The position numbers and the translations under genes are program-made. Below the pieces are notes generated by a model, which saw only the letters and a list, made by a program, of their open reading frames with translations, searched no databases and had not been told where the DNA came from. A stretch of 64,000 bases of DNA from Ardenticatenales bacterium (GTDB taxonomy: Bacteria; Chloroflexota; Anaerolineae; Epilineales; Epilineaceae), in the NCBI GenBank assembly GCA_020853525.1, contig JADYYS010000059.1:1-64000 (forward strand), written 5' to 3'. This document shows, in pieces, positions 18,405 to 28,876 of this stretch. Position 1 is the first letter of the stretch. The number at the start of each line of letters is the position of its first letter.

Positions 18405-21400
18405 CTAGCGCGCACCGAGCGGCTGGAACACCGGCACACCCGGGCAGTTCGGAGCCGTTTCCGGCTCGAAGTGATCGAAGATCGGGAAGGCCTCGAACGC
18501 CTTGCTCTCGTCGCCCGGCACATCGTTCCCACCGAGGACGCCGCCGATTCGCTCCACGCTCACGGCACCCAGTCCGACGAGGTTGCGGACGAATCGGCCC
18601 TGGCCGTCGAAGACGTCGTGCTCCCAGAAGACGGCGCTGACGACCATCGAGCCCATGTACCGCGGGGGGATCCAGCCGATCGTGTTCAGGTCGAGGTACT
18701 CCACCTGCTTCTCGGTCAGCTTCTCGCAGAAGTGGTCGATTCGGCCGTTCTGGTCATAGAGGTAGATGACGAAGTCGGTGAAGCCGGGCTTCGGCACGAG
18801 GTTCGTGATCGCGATCTCACTCGTGACGCCATTGTAGCCCTTGGCGACGAGCGGGATGGCGAACACGGCTGAGCCGCTGGCCGTTCCGCCCTTGCCGCTG
18901 CCGAGCTGCCAGTCGTAGCTGTAGCACTCCGTCTGGGCGTTGTAGGCAATCGCCTCGCGCCGCGCGGTGCGCGCCGGGTCGGCCCACTTCTCGAGCAGGA
19001 CCACGGACAGCACCTTGGGTGGTTCGACGTTCGGGCCGCCGGGCGTGATCCACTCCTGGCTCTCGACGCGGGCCGAGCCGACCCACGCGCCCGGCAGTCC
19101 GCCGATCACGGGCAGGAAGAACGTCTGGCTGCCGCGCGGGCAGATCCAGTCGACGAGCGTCGTGATGATCCCGCCGGCACGATCCAGGAAGTAGACCTTG
19201 ACCTTGGCCGCCGTCGTGCCGGAGAGGTTCTGGACCTGGATCGCGGAGTCCCAGCCCTGGTACTCGCTGTACGTCAGAGGGGCGTAGTTGATCTGGTTGC
19301 CGAAGCTGAAGTCCAGCTCGAACACGTCGGCCGGGTAGCCGTTGTAGCTCGTGAAGTGGTTGGCGCCGTTCGTGTCGACGACGACCCCGAGCGGAACGGT
19401 CGAGCGGATCCAGGCGCTGCCGAGCCAGTCCGGTCCGACCACGGTGTTCGGGTCGAACGACACCGTCTCGCCGGGCGAGAGCGTGAGGACGTCACCGAGC
19501 ATCGGGCGCATGCAGTTGTCCTGGCCGTAGAACCAGATCTCCAGGCTCGAGCAGAGCGCGCCCGAGTTCTGCATGTGGATCATGGAGCTCAGGCCGCCCT
19601 TGTTGGCGAAGACGAGCGGTGCATAGAAGCCGTGGCCGCCGCTCCGCGGGTCGGCCGCGCCTTCGAGGTCACTCGAGATGCCGATGTAGGCGGCGCTGAC
19701 CTTCTGGTTGGGGTCCGTCACATCCGGGCATGTGCGGTTGACGACGACGGCCACCGGCTCGCTCAGGTACTTGCCGAAGTCGTACGTTCGCCACAGGCCG
19801 CGCATCCGGTATGCGGCGTCGAATCGGACCCACTCCAGGTCGCGGCCGACGACGTACAGGTTGATGTCCTCGCACACCAGCGCCCCGAACGGCACCTTCG
19901 TCCCCGGCTGGACCTCGACGGTCTCGGCGCTCATCGCGTAGACGACCGCGCTGCGGCTGCCCGTCGGCACCTGGCCGGCAGCGAACCGCCACGCGGAGCC
20001 CGGCCGGAGCAGGCCGCCGCACTCCGCCTTCAGCGGACCGGCCGCCTGCGGCGGGCAGAAGCCCGGGTCGCCCCACACGACCATGAGCGGCACGATGCTG
20101 CGGTCACCGACATTCTGTACGGTAACCCAGGTCTCGCACTCGCCGCTGTGGAGCACCGGCAGCTGGAGTCGGAAGTCGACGCCGGCGCACGGGACCTCGA
20201 TCGTGGCGATGTCCGAATCCGTCACGTTCGGCAAGCACGTGAGGTCCGTGCGGCCCGAGTTCACGGGATTGGCCGTGACGGTGACGATGTCCTCGACGAT
20301 CCCGCACTCGCAGTCGAGGCTCTGATAGGTCACCTGCCGCAGGACGGTCTCGCCCGGCGCCACCGGCACCTTCGGGTCGACCCCGAACTTGATCGTGTCC
20401 GTGAAGATCACGGTGGGCATCGTCGTGCGCGTGCGCAACGTGTCCTCGACGAAAATGTCGTCAAGGTACGTCGTGCCCGTGTTCTTGATCTCGAAGCAGA
20501 ACGTGACCGGTTGGCCGGTGCGGTTGATCTGCGGCACGTCGCGTCCCGGGCACTTGCCGTCGAACGAGACCGTCTTGTTGATCTCGATCGCCGGGCACTC
20601 GATCTTCGTGTCCTCGAAGTCGAGGTTGTTGTTGGCGTCCGGGTCGAAAGTGGGCGTACGCGGCTCCGTCGGGCTGACGGGCGGCACGCCCTGCGGCGGC
20701 CCGGTGACGATCGGCGGCCACCGAACGTCGTTGCGGCGGGTCTCGACCGTGACGAGGTTGACAGCGAAGCCGCCGCAAGCAGCCGTCTGCCGGACCATCG
20801 CCTGGATCGTGATGATCACTTCCTGGCCGGCGTTCAACCGGCCGAGCTCGGGCACGCCGGCATTGTTCACGCCGTTGCCGACCTGGAGCGTGATCCGCCC
20901 GTCGTCGCGCACCTCGACGATGCTGCCCGCCGAGATCGTCACGTCCACCTGTGCCGGGTCGACCGCCACGAACGCCTCGGGCAGCCGATCGACGGCGAAG
21001 ACTTCCGCCGCGTCGGACGGACCGTCGTTGCGGACGCGGATCGTCCACGTGATCATGCCGCCGCGCGTGACGGGGTCGCACTGCAGGAAGTCGTCGCCGA
21101 AGAGGTCCGTCTTCGTGACGGAGAGATCGGCCTCGGCGATGATCCGGGTGCGCTCGGTGTCGCGGTTGTTGCCCAGGCGGAAGTCCGTCGTCGTCGAACG
21201 GATGAAGACGGTGTTGCGGGCGATCGCGCCGGGCTCGGAGTTCAACAGGTTGGCTGCGAGGGTGTTGGAGGCGTCGAGGATGTAGCCGGGATCGACGAGC
21301 GTGATCAGGTCGAAGCCGTACGTGATGCCGGGCGCCAGCGTGCCGAGGCCGCCGCTGAAGATGACCTCGTTGTGCGCCCGCAGATTGGCCAGCGTCACGA

Positions 21401-24400
21401 CGTTGGTCACCGCGTTGTAGGTGCAGATCACGGCGTCGTCCGGATCGAGCGGCTCGCACCGCACGAAGCGCTCGCCCGGCAAGCCGGGCTGCTTGAAGTC
21501 CAGCGTGTCCGTCAGGACGACGCTGACGGCCGTCGACGGCCCGGCGTTGCCGAACCGGATCCGGTAGCGGTGCTCGAGGCCGGCGACGGCGAGGTCCGGC
21601 TCGAGCGGCATGTCCAGGCGCGGCTCGGCCGGCACGTCCTTCTTCTCGATGAACGACAGCGCGCCCGACGTCGCCGGACCCGCATCCGGGCCCCCGACGT
21701 CCGCCACGGCGCGAACCGTCGTGTTGTTGCAAGCCTGGTTGTTCGGGCTGAACGGATCGTCCGTCAGCGGCAGCGTCGGCGCCGGCGGCGGCAGCGCGGG
21801 CGGCTGGGCCGGCGGCGTGGCGCCGAGGGACAGCGACGTGACGCAGTTCTGAATGACGGTGTTGTTCGCCACGGCCTGGTCGACGGTGACGTAGATGTCG
21901 AACGTACGCCGCGCCCCGACCGGCAGGTCGCCGACGGTGCAGTAGAGCGTCGTGCCGCCGACCTCGGTCGGCCGGCAGCTGGCGCCGACGACGCGCAGCA
22001 GGCGCACGCCCGCCGGCAGCACGTCGGACAGCGTGACGTTCGACGAATCGCTCGGTCCGTTGTTCTGCACGGCGATCTCGTAGCGCAGCACGAGGCCGGC
22101 GGTCACGGAGTTGGCCTGGTCCTGCAGGTTGAAGCGCTGGTTGGCGACGTCGTAGCCGACGACGTTCTGCCCCATCGCCGTCTTGCTCGTGGACAGGTCG
22201 GCGTCGGTGTCGACGACGGTCTCGACGTGGGTGTGGTTGTTCTGGTTGAACGGGTCGAAGACGTCCGAGCTGACGAACGCGTCGTTCTCGAGGACGGACC
22301 CTGCGGCGAGCGACGGGTCGACGAGCACGTCGTACTGGATCGTCGCGCCGCGGCGGACGGCGAAGTCGACGCCGAGCAGCGTGCCGAGGCCGCATACGAG
22401 GCGGTCGGCCGGATCGCCCGGCGTGCCGGTCTCGCACGTGCCGGCCGGCATGGTCGGTTGGTTGTCGACCGTGACGATGACCGAACCGGGCAGGATCGTC
22501 ACGCCCGGCGGAAGGCGGTCCGTCACGATGACGTTCTCCGCGTCCGACGGCCCGCCGTTCTGGATACGGAGCGTGTAGCGGATCCGGCGGCCGGCGGTGG
22601 CCAACGTCGCGGACGTGGTGTAGTTCGGCGCCTGCGGGAAGGCCGGCGCGGCGGCGGTGGTGTTGTAGATCAGGCCCGCCTGACCGGTCACCTGCACCTC
22701 GCCCACCGCCGTCTTGACGATCGACAGGTTGGCGACGTCCGTGATCTCGTGCAGGACCTCGGCATGGTTGTTGTCCGGCTGCGGCTCCTCGGCCGTGGCG
22801 GACAGAACGTCGGCGACATTGCGGATGTCCTGCGCCTGCCGGAAGCGCACGCGCATCGTCAGGATCCAGCGACCGCTGTTCGGCGGTCCGTCGGCGCGGA
22901 GCACCGCCAGCTGCGCCTCGTTGCGCGTCGTGAGGGGGTTGTCGCCTTGCGTCAACGTGCAGTCGACCTGCAGGCGCTGGTTGATCAGCGGGATGCCCGT
23001 CGGCTCGAGGACGCCGAAGAACGGCACCGGCGGGAGCGACGGCGGCCACGGGGTGCCCGCGATGTTGTTCGTTTCGGTGCCGACGGCCGTCAGGCTGCGA
23101 CACGTCGTGGCACGGTCGGACGTGATGTCGATCAGGTCGAACTGCTCACCGCTCTGCAGCACGTCCTTCAGCGACACCGTCTCGGCGAAGCTCGGCCCGA
23201 GGTTGTCGACGATGACGGTGTACGTCAGGATCTGCCCGGCGCGCACCTGACCGTCGTTGTTGCCGAACTTCGTGACCTTGAGATCGCTCTTCGTGAGGAC
23301 GAGGTTCTTGCGGGCCGAGACGTTGTTGCGGCCGAGCGTGTAGACGTCGCTGTTCGTGACGCCCGCGATCGGGTTCAGGTCACGGTCCGGCTCGGTCGGG
23401 CTCGTGACGATCGCGACGTTCGTGATCGTCGTCCCCGAGTAGATCTCGGGCCGGACGAGCGTCCAGATGTCGAACGTCCGAACGCCGCCGCCGCTGTCGG
23501 CCGCATCGCGCGGCGGATTGCTGCCGCGCGGCTCGAGCGTGCCGAGCGGACAGAGGAGCGGCGACGTGCGGGTGAGGGCGACCTGCCCGCGCATTTCCCC
23601 GCCCGGGAAGTCCGTCGAGTGCACGTTCACGTAGAAGCCGGCCGGGTTGGCGATGAGGGCCGCGGCCTGCGCCGCAGACAGGAAGAGCTCGCCGACGACC
23701 GGGTTCGTCGTGCTGAACGGCGGCGGCGGCGGCTGGTTGAACAGGTTGATGACGACCGGGCCGTTGACGCCCGCTCCGCCCGCATGGATATGGGCGTCCA
23801 GCAGGTTGTCGACGTCGTTCACCTGCAGGCTGTACACCAGGCGGTTCGTCGTCGTGTCGAGGACGAACGTCGCGAGCCCGTTGGCGAGCGATGCGTTCGG
23901 CGGCACCTCGTTCGCACCGGCCAGGACGGCGCGGTAGCCGAGCAGGTTGGCCGGCCGTGTGCACATCGGCGCGTTCGTGTCGATCTCGTAGTTCACCTCG
24001 TCGGGCAGGACGTCGTAGACCTCGACGTTCTGGGCATACGACGGGCCGAGGTTCGTGACGGTGATCGTGTACTTCTTCTGCTCGCCGGCGAAGACCTTGA
24101 CCGGGGAGCTCGTCTTCAGGATCTCGAGGTCGGCGATCGCCACGACGGACGTCGTGATCGTGACGGAGTTGTTCGCGACGTTGCAGTCGGGCGTCTGCGT
24201 CGTCGTCGCGGTGGCGGTGTTGCCGATCGCGCCGGGTGCGGTGTCGGGGCGGACGCGCGTGTTGATGAAGACGCGGCGCTGGCCGATGCCGGTTGTCGGC
24301 TCGGAGGGCGGGATGTCGAAGCCCGAGCAGATGACCTCGTGCGCGCCGGTGCTGTACGTGCAGTTCTCGCGTCCCTGCACGTTCTCGATGCGGGCCGAGT

Positions 24401-26783
24401 GGAACACGACACCGGCCGGCAGTCGGTCGCGGATGATCACCTCGCGGGCCGTCGAGGGCCCGCTGTTCTGGACGACGAGCTCGTAGGTCAGCGACTCGCC
24501 GGCGTTCACCGGGTTGGGCGACGCCGACTTCGTGATCGAGACATCGGCGACCTCGCCGACGGTCGTGACCTGGTTCACCCAGTTGTTCTGCAGGCTTGGA
24601 TCGAGGTTGTCCGAGAACGCCTGCGCGCTGTTCTGGAGCAGGTTCGTGCCCGAGACGCCGACGTAGTCGTCGTCGACGCGCACGACGATCGTCATCGACG
24701 CCGTCTGCGCGACGGCCAGCGAGCCGTACGTACAGCGCGTCGGATCGCCCGGATTGCCAGGCGTGCCGGCATGGCATCCGGCCGCGCCGCTCGGCCCGAC
24801 GCCGGTGACGCTGACCAACTCGAGGCCGTGCGGCAGGAAGTCCTCGATGACGACGTTGGTGGCGGTGCTGCCCCCCGGAGCGCCGAAGGCCGGCGCGAGG
24901 TTGGTGACGACGAGGTTGTAGGTCAGATTCATTCCGGCCGTGACCTGGCCGGGCGTCGGCGTCGTCAGCGCGCAGTTCACGGCACTCCGCACTTGGCCGG
25001 TCGAGGTCTTCGTCAGCGCCAGGTCGGAGGTGTCCAGAACCGAGATGTTGTCGACCGCATAGTTGTTGGACAGATCCGGATCCGGCGTGCCGGGCGTCCG
25101 CCCGGTGACGGCATCCACGGTGTAGACGTGAACCTCGTTGTTCACGTCCGTCGCCTCGACGGCGCGCGCCTCGATCTGGACGGTCCAGCGCCCGGTGGCG
25201 GGCGCGATGCCGCTGCCGACGGGCTCGAGCGACTCGCCGAGGATGCAGCGGACGATGCGGCCCGTCTGCGGCGGCGGCGCGGCCGCCTGGGTGCAGCTGT
25301 CGGCGCGCGTCGGGTCGAGGATGATGTTCACGAGCGAGACGTTGCTGTTGAACAGCACGGTGTCGTCGAAGCGCACCTCGCGGGCCGTGGAGGGGCCGAG
25401 GTTCTCGATCAGGACGGTGTACGTGAAGATCTCGCCGGCGCGGATGGAATCGTCCGGCTTGCTCACCTTCCAGACGCGCAGGTCGGCCAGGTCGTCCAGG
25501 AACGCCACCTGGCTGAAGACATTGTTCGACGGGTCGGCGTCCACCTGGAAGCTGGACACGGCGACGTGGTTCGTCATCCGCTCGAACCCGTTGGCGACCG
25601 CCTCCGGGTCGACGTCGACCTGGATCGTGAACACCTTCGTCTCGCCACCGTCCAACGTGCCGAGCTCGCACTCGACGATGCCGCTGCCCGGCGCGGTCTC
25701 GGCGCACGCCGGATCGACGACCGGGCCGCCCATCCCGTCGTCCGTCGGCGGGGCGTTGGACGAGATGAAGTTGACCTGCGGCGGCAGCGTGTCGATGACC
25801 TCGACGTCCGTCGCGCGGCCGCTGCCCAGGTTCGTGACCGTGATCTCGTAGAACAGCGGCTCGCCGGCGATGGCGGGGTCCGGGAACGAGGTCTTCGTGA
25901 CCATGAGGTCGACCTCGGGCTCGATCCGCAGGTCGTCGATGAGCAGGCCGGTGTCAATGCGGAAGTCGTCCTCGCCCTGGTCGCTGACCAGGAACCGCAG
26001 CTCGTGGCTGCCGGAGGTCGTGATCAGGTGCTGGAACGTGTCGAAGCCGCTCTGGCCCCATTCGAAGCTGCAGCCGCTGTTGCCCTGCAGGATCCGGACA
26101 CCGTCGACCGGGATGTCCTGGAGCGGCGAAGGCCCGCCGCCGGGCACGCTGCCCGAGAGGATCGGCACGCCGTCGAGCGTGACGATGAAGAAGTCGTCGA
26201 ACGGGTCGGGGCTCGTCGTGCCGTCCGACTCGGCCGTGAGGAAGTTCCAGTCGAAGCTCAGCGTCGCCGGCACCTGCGTCGGCGAGAGGGTGAAGGTCTG
26301 GTGCATGATCGCGCGGTCGTTGTCGCTGTTGTCGTCCGGGTCGCCGTCGAGGTCGCCGAGGTTGACGTTGCCTCGCTCGCCCGGCCCGGAGCAGAGGAAC
26401 GCCATGCGCGCGCCGTCCGGCGTGACGATGTCCCGACCGTCGTTCACCGGCTCACGCATGAACTGCGCGTCCGAGAGCGTCGTCACGGTGCCGAGGCCGT
26501 CGTCGATGTCCCAGCCGGCGAGCATGTCCTCGAAGCTATCGACGTACGGCAACACGCCGCCGACGTCCAGGTCCGCCAGCGGCTTCATCGGCTTCGCGGC
26601 CGCGATCGGCGCGTCGGACGACGGGCCGGCGGAGACCGGCGACTGCGCCGACGTCGCGCCGCCCGAGAGGACGAGCGCCACGCCGCACACCGCGCCGAGC
26701 CCCAGCATCCGCCAGCCGGTCCGACGGCGATAGGGCTTGGTGGATCGTGCCTGCGCGCTCGGGATGAGACCGGTGGGGCGCAT
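18405..26783 (-). CDS. Giant exported DUF11-repeat protein (about 2792 aa) with an inserted CHRD domain; paralogue of 4281-18353
   Basis: Start at ATG 26783 (MRPTGLIPSAQARSTKPYRRRTGWRMLGLGAVCGVALVLSGG) with SD 'aaggagaag'. Collinear with the downstream giant gene from 'DLADxRxWKVSKPDD' to the C-terminus. Confidence 0.85.
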   Translation of the reverse strand: MRPTGLIPSAQARSTKPYRRRTGWRMLGLGAVCGVALVLSGGATSAQSPVSAGPSSDAPIAAAKPMKPLADLDVGGVLPYVDSFEDMLAGWDIDDGLGTVTTLSDAQFMREPVNDGRDIVTPDGARMAFLCSGPGERGNVNLGDLDGDPDDNSDNDRAIMHQTFTLSPTQVPATLSFDWNFLTAESDGTTSPDPFDDFFIVTLDGVPILSGSVPGGGPSPLQDIPVDGVRILQGNSGCSFEWGQSGFDTFQHLITTSGSHELRFLVSDQGEDDFRIDTGLLIDDLRIEPEVDLMVTKTSFPDPAIAGEPLFYEITVTNLGSGRATDVEVIDTLPPQVNFISSNAPPTDDGMGGPVVDPACAETAPGSGIVECELGTLDGGETKVFTIQVDVDPEAVANGFERMTNHVAVSSFQVDADPSNNVFSQVAFLDDLADLRVWKVSKPDDSIRAGEIFTYTVLIENLGPSTAREVRFDDTVLFNSNVSLVNIILDPTRADSCTQAAAPPPQTGRIVRCILGESLEPVGSGIAPATGRWTVQIEARAVEATDVNNEVHVYTVDAVTGRTPGTPDPDLSNNYAVDNISVLDTSDLALTKTSTGQVRSAVNCALTTPTPGQVTAGMNLTYNLVVTNLAPAFGAPGGSTATNVVIEDFLPHGLELVSVTGVGPSGAAGCHAGTPGNPGDPTRCTYGSLAVAQTASMTIVVRVDDDYVGVSGTNLLQNSAQAFSDNLDPSLQNNWVNQVTTVGEVADVSITKSASPNPVNAGESLTYELVVQNSGPSTAREVIIRDRLPAGVVFHSARIENVQGRENCTYSTGAHEVICSGFDIPPSEPTTGIGQRRVFINTRVRPDTAPGAIGNTATATTTQTPDCNVANNSVTITTSVVAIADLEILKTSSPVKVFAGEQKKYTITVTNLGPSYAQNVEVYDVLPDEVNYEIDTNAPMCTRPANLLGYRAVLAGANEVPPNASLANGLATFVLDTTTNRLVYSLQVNDVDNLLDAHIHAGGAGVNGPVVINLFNQPPPPPFSTTNPVVGELFLSAAQAAALIANPAGFYVNVHSTDFPGGEMRGQVALTRTSPLLCPLGTLEPRGSNPPRDAADSGGGVRTFDIWTLVRPEIYSGTTITNVAIVTSPTEPDRDLNPIAGVTNSDVYTLGRNNVSARKNLVLTKSDLKVTKFGNNDGQVRAGQILTYTVIVDNLGPSFAETVSLKDVLQSGEQFDLIDITSDRATTCRSLTAVGTETNNIAGTPWPPSLPPVPFFGVLEPTGIPLINQRLQVDCTLTQGDNPLTTRNEAQLAVLRADGPPNSGRWILTMRVRFRQAQDIRNVADVLSATAEEPQPDNNHAEVLHEITDVANLSIVKTAVGEVQVTGQAGLIYNTTAAAPAFPQAPNYTTSATLATAGRRIRYTLRIQNGGPSDAENVIVTDRLPPGVTILPGSVIVTVDNQPTMPAGTCETGTPGDPADRLVCGLGTLLGVDFAVRRGATIQYDVLVDPSLAAGSVLENDAFVSSDVFDPFNQNNHTHVETVVDTDADLSTSKTAMGQNVVGYDVANQRFNLQDQANSVTAGLVLRYEIAVQNNGPSDSSNVTLSDVLPAGVRLLRVVGASCRPTEVGGTTLYCTVGDLPVGARRTFDIYVTVDQAVANNTVIQNCVTSLSLGATPPAQPPALPPPAPTLPLTDDPFSPNNQACNNTTVRAVADVGGPDAGPATSGALSFIEKKDVPAEPRLDMPLEPDLAVAGLEHRYRIRFGNAGPSTAVSVVLTDTLDFKQPGLPGERFVRCEPLDPDDAVICTYNAVTNVVTLANLRAHNEVIFSGGLGTLAPGITYGFDLITLVDPGYILDASNTLAANLLNSEPGAIARNTVFIRSTTTDFRLGNNRDTERTRIIAEADLSVTKTDLFGDDFLQCDPVTRGGMITWTIRVRNDGPSDAAEVFAVDRLPEAFVAVDPAQVDVTISAGSIVEVRDDGRITLQVGNGVNNAGVPELGRLNAGQEVIITIQAMVRQTAACGGFAVNLVTVETRRNDVRWPPIVTGPPQGVPPVSPTEPRTPTFDPDANNNLDFEDTKIECPAIEINKTVSFDGKCPGRDVPQINRTGQPVTFCFEIKNTGTTYLDDIFVEDTLRTRTTMPTVIFTDTIKFGVDPKVPVAPGETVLRQVTYQSLDCECGIVEDIVTVTANPVNSGRTDLTCLPNVTDSDIATIEVPCAGVDFRLQLPVLHSGECETWVTVQNVGDRSIVPLMVVWGDPGFCPPQAAGPLKAECGGLLRPGSAWRFAAGQVPTGSRSAVVYAMSAETVEVQPGTKVPFGALVCEDINLYVVGRDLEWVRFDAAYRMRGLWRTYDFGKYLSEPVAVVVNRTCPDVTDPNQKVSAAYIGISSDLEGAADPRSGGHGFYAPLVFANKGGLSSMIHMQNSGALCSSLEIWFYGQDNCMRPMLGDVLTLSPGETVSFDPNTVVGPDWLGSAWIRSTVPLGVVVDTNGANHFTSYNGYPADVFELDFSFGNQINYAPLTYSEYQGWDSAIQVQNLSGTTAAKVKVYFLDRAGGIITTLVDWICPRGSQTFFLPVIGGLPGAWVGSARVESQEWITPGGPNVEPPKVLSVVLLEKWADPARTARREAIAYNAQTECYSYDWQLGSGKGGTASGSAVFAIPLVAKGYNGVTSEIAITNLVPKPGFTDFVIYLYDQNGRIDHFCEKLTEKQVEYLDLNTIGWIPPRYMGSMVVSAVFWEHDVFDGQGRFVRNLVGLGAVSVERIGGVLGGNDVPGDESKAFEAFPIFDHFEPETAPNCPGVPVFQPLGAR
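23568..23943 (-). other. CHRD-domain coding segment inside the 2792-aa protein (approximate limits)
   Basis: YRAVLAGANEVPPNASLANGLATFVLDTTTNRLVYSLQVNDVDNLLDAHIHAGGAGVNGPVVINLF...FYVNVHSTDFPGGEMRGQVALTR: canonical CHRD pattern (LxGxxEVPP, AHIHxGxxGxxGPVVxxL, YxNVHTxxxPxGExRGQ). Confidence 0.8.
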
Positions 26784-27244
26784 GGGGTGCTTCTCCTTCG
26801 GCCGGGCGCCGCGTCGGGATCGGCGGCTCGGTAGCGGATCGTTCCGTCCCGTCGGGCCGCGCGCCGCTTGGCGGGCCAGTGACAGGCCAGCGGCGGCAGC
26901 GCTCGGGCACTGCGGGTGCGTGTTCGGTTCGTTAAGAGCAAGCGGCGTTTGTCTCTGGCTGCCCGTTGCCGGCCCCGACCGCGTCGCGGCACCAACACAC
27001 AGCATGCACCGCGCGCCAATGCGGGTGCCCGCAGATGTAACGGTTCGGGTGGGGGACAGGATACGGCTGACCCGGCCGAGTCGGACACCGTTTCTTAAGA
27101 TCCGGATGAGCGCGCGCGGTCCTGGTCGACAGCTTGCGACAGCTGGCGACAACATCGCCGCGGACCGTTGGATGAGCGTACGCAGAGCATCCGGATCGCG
27201 GCGCCGGAAGGCCGCGCGCGCCGGCGCCAAATTCGGATCGAATC

Positions 27245-27270
27245 GGATACGCTCGGATCCGAGCGTATCC
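27245..27270. repeat. 26-bp perfect palindrome in a divergent intergenic region
   Basis: ggatacgctcgga|tccgagcgtatcc; lies between 18405-26783 (-) and 27410-28852 (+). Confidence 0.8.
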
Positions 27271-27409
27271 TTCCGCCGGCGGCCCGCGTTACATCTGTAC
27301 GCGACGGGTGACCGCCGCGCGTCGTGTGGTGCGCCTCGGCGCGTCGTGCGCGTCGTCCACATGGACAGTCTGTTTCGCGATCCGCCGCGGGTCGCCAGGA
27401 GGTGTTGCC

Positions 27410-28852
27410 GTGCAACGAACGGTCATCGGTGCTGGGCTCCTCGCGACGGCGTTCGTCGGCGGGATGGCGCTGAGCGCCGCGCATGCGCCGGACGCCCGGG
27501 CGGCTCGGGGCGCGCCATCGACGGCGACGGTCGGACAGGCCGCCCCCGCCCCTGAACAGGCCGAGGCCCTGGCGCGCGTCGGCGCCGCGGCCGCTGCACG
27601 CCGACGGTTGGGGGACGCCGACGCGGACTTCCATGCCGACGGTACGCTCACCGCCGAGGCGCTCGCCCTGGTGGACGGGGAGCGGGCCGAGATCCTGGAG
27701 TGGATCGACGACTTCATCGAAGCGCAGGAACTCGTCGCGCCGCAGCCGGACACCGGGAGCGTCGAGCGGCTCCGCGACCTCCGGGCGCGGATCGCCGCGC
27801 TGCCCGATGAGCACCTCCACCGGCTCCGGATCGGCATGGGCGATGATCCCGGCTTCTGGCAGCTCTTCGACATGCTCAAGAGCATCCTGGTGCCGGGCAG
27901 CCAGCCCGTGCCGCCGCATTATGTCGACATGATCGCGTCGTCCTACAACGTGCCGAGGGGCGTGACGTACAGCCAACGGCCGCAGCGCTACGTGATTACC
28001 CCAGGGCTGATCGGCGGACCGGAGCTCCCGGGCCTGCCGGGCGGCCTCCAGCCGGATGCCGTCGTCACGCCCGACGCGACGCAGACCGTGCCCTACCCGC
28101 TGCGCACGCCCTTCCCGACGCGCGAAGCGCTTCCGGAGGTCGAGAGCCGGCCGGGCTGCGTCGGGGCGTTCTCGGTGGACAACATCTGCGCCGAGTGCCC
28201 GGACGCCGTGCCGCTCGAGGCGGTGTTCGCCGCCAAGCTCGCGGCGATCATCGCCGGCGGCCTCAACGACGCCTCGGGAACTTCATCGCAGGACATCTGT
28301 GCCCCGCCGGGCGTCGGATTCACGGTGCCGCAATTCGTGAAGTACATCTTCATCGGCATCGCGGCCGCGGCCGAGGAGGTGGTGAACGCCCTCGAAGCGG
28401 CAAACAAGGTGGCGGAAGACTGCCGTGAAGCCTACGCGCAGGCCGTGGCGAACACGCAACTCGACGAGACGATCTCGTCGCGCGTCTCGCAGGCCAGCTT
28501 CGACCTGCACGCCGATACCGAGATGCGCCTGGCCATCGAACACAACCTCCTCCGGGGCGCGGACGAGAACATCGGTTTGTTCATTCTGCCGTTCCACCGT
28601 TGCGGGAGCCTGATGCCGCAGTCGGACGTCGAACAGCGTTTCCGCTTCTGCGGCAAGCTCGAGCTCGTCCGTGACGTCGTCGCCGAAGCGATCGACCGGA
28701 ACAATGCCGCCGGCGGGACGGTCGACGTGAACAACGCCCGGCTCGAGCTCGCGGCGGGCGACATGCACTACATGAACAGCCAGTGGCGCTCGGCGTACGC
28801 GCGCTATCGCGCCGCTTACATCCGCGTCGTCCAACAGTCGTCGACGCCGTAG
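27410..28852 (+). CDS. Uncharacterised exported protein (family A, paralogue of 28877-30202)
   Basis: GTG start at 27410 preceded by 'aggaggtgttgcc'; signal peptide [31 protein letters not shown]; shares the C-terminal pattern 'SRxSQxSxDxH...NARxELAxxxxxxxxxxxxxAxARYRxAY' with the next gene. Confidence 0.75.
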   Translation: MQRTVIGAGLLATAFVGGMALSAAHAPDARAARGAPSTATVGQAAPAPEQAEALARVGAAAAARRRLGDADADFHADGTLTAEALALVDGERAEILEWIDDFIEAQELVAPQPDTGSVERLRDLRARIAALPDEHLHRLRIGMGDDPGFWQLFDMLKSILVPGSQPVPPHYVDMIASSYNVPRGVTYSQRPQRYVITPGLIGGPELPGLPGGLQPDAVVTPDATQTVPYPLRTPFPTREALPEVESRPGCVGAFSVDNICAECPDAVPLEAVFAAKLAAIIAGGLNDASGTSSQDICAPPGVGFTVPQFVKYIFIGIAAAAEEVVNALEAANKVAEDCREAYAQAVANTQLDETISSRVSQASFDLHADTEMRLAIEHNLLRGADENIGLFILPFHRCGSLMPQSDVEQRFRFCGKLELVRDVVAEAIDRNNAAGGTVDVNNARLELAAGDMHYMNSQWRSAYARYRAAYIRVVQQSSTP

Positions 28853-28876
28853 GCACGGCGGAAACAGGAGCGTCTG

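Noticed and set aside
19356-26834. 2492-aa plus-strand ORF
   Set aside because: Same antisense artefact over the 2792-aa gene; no signal peptide, motif or SD.
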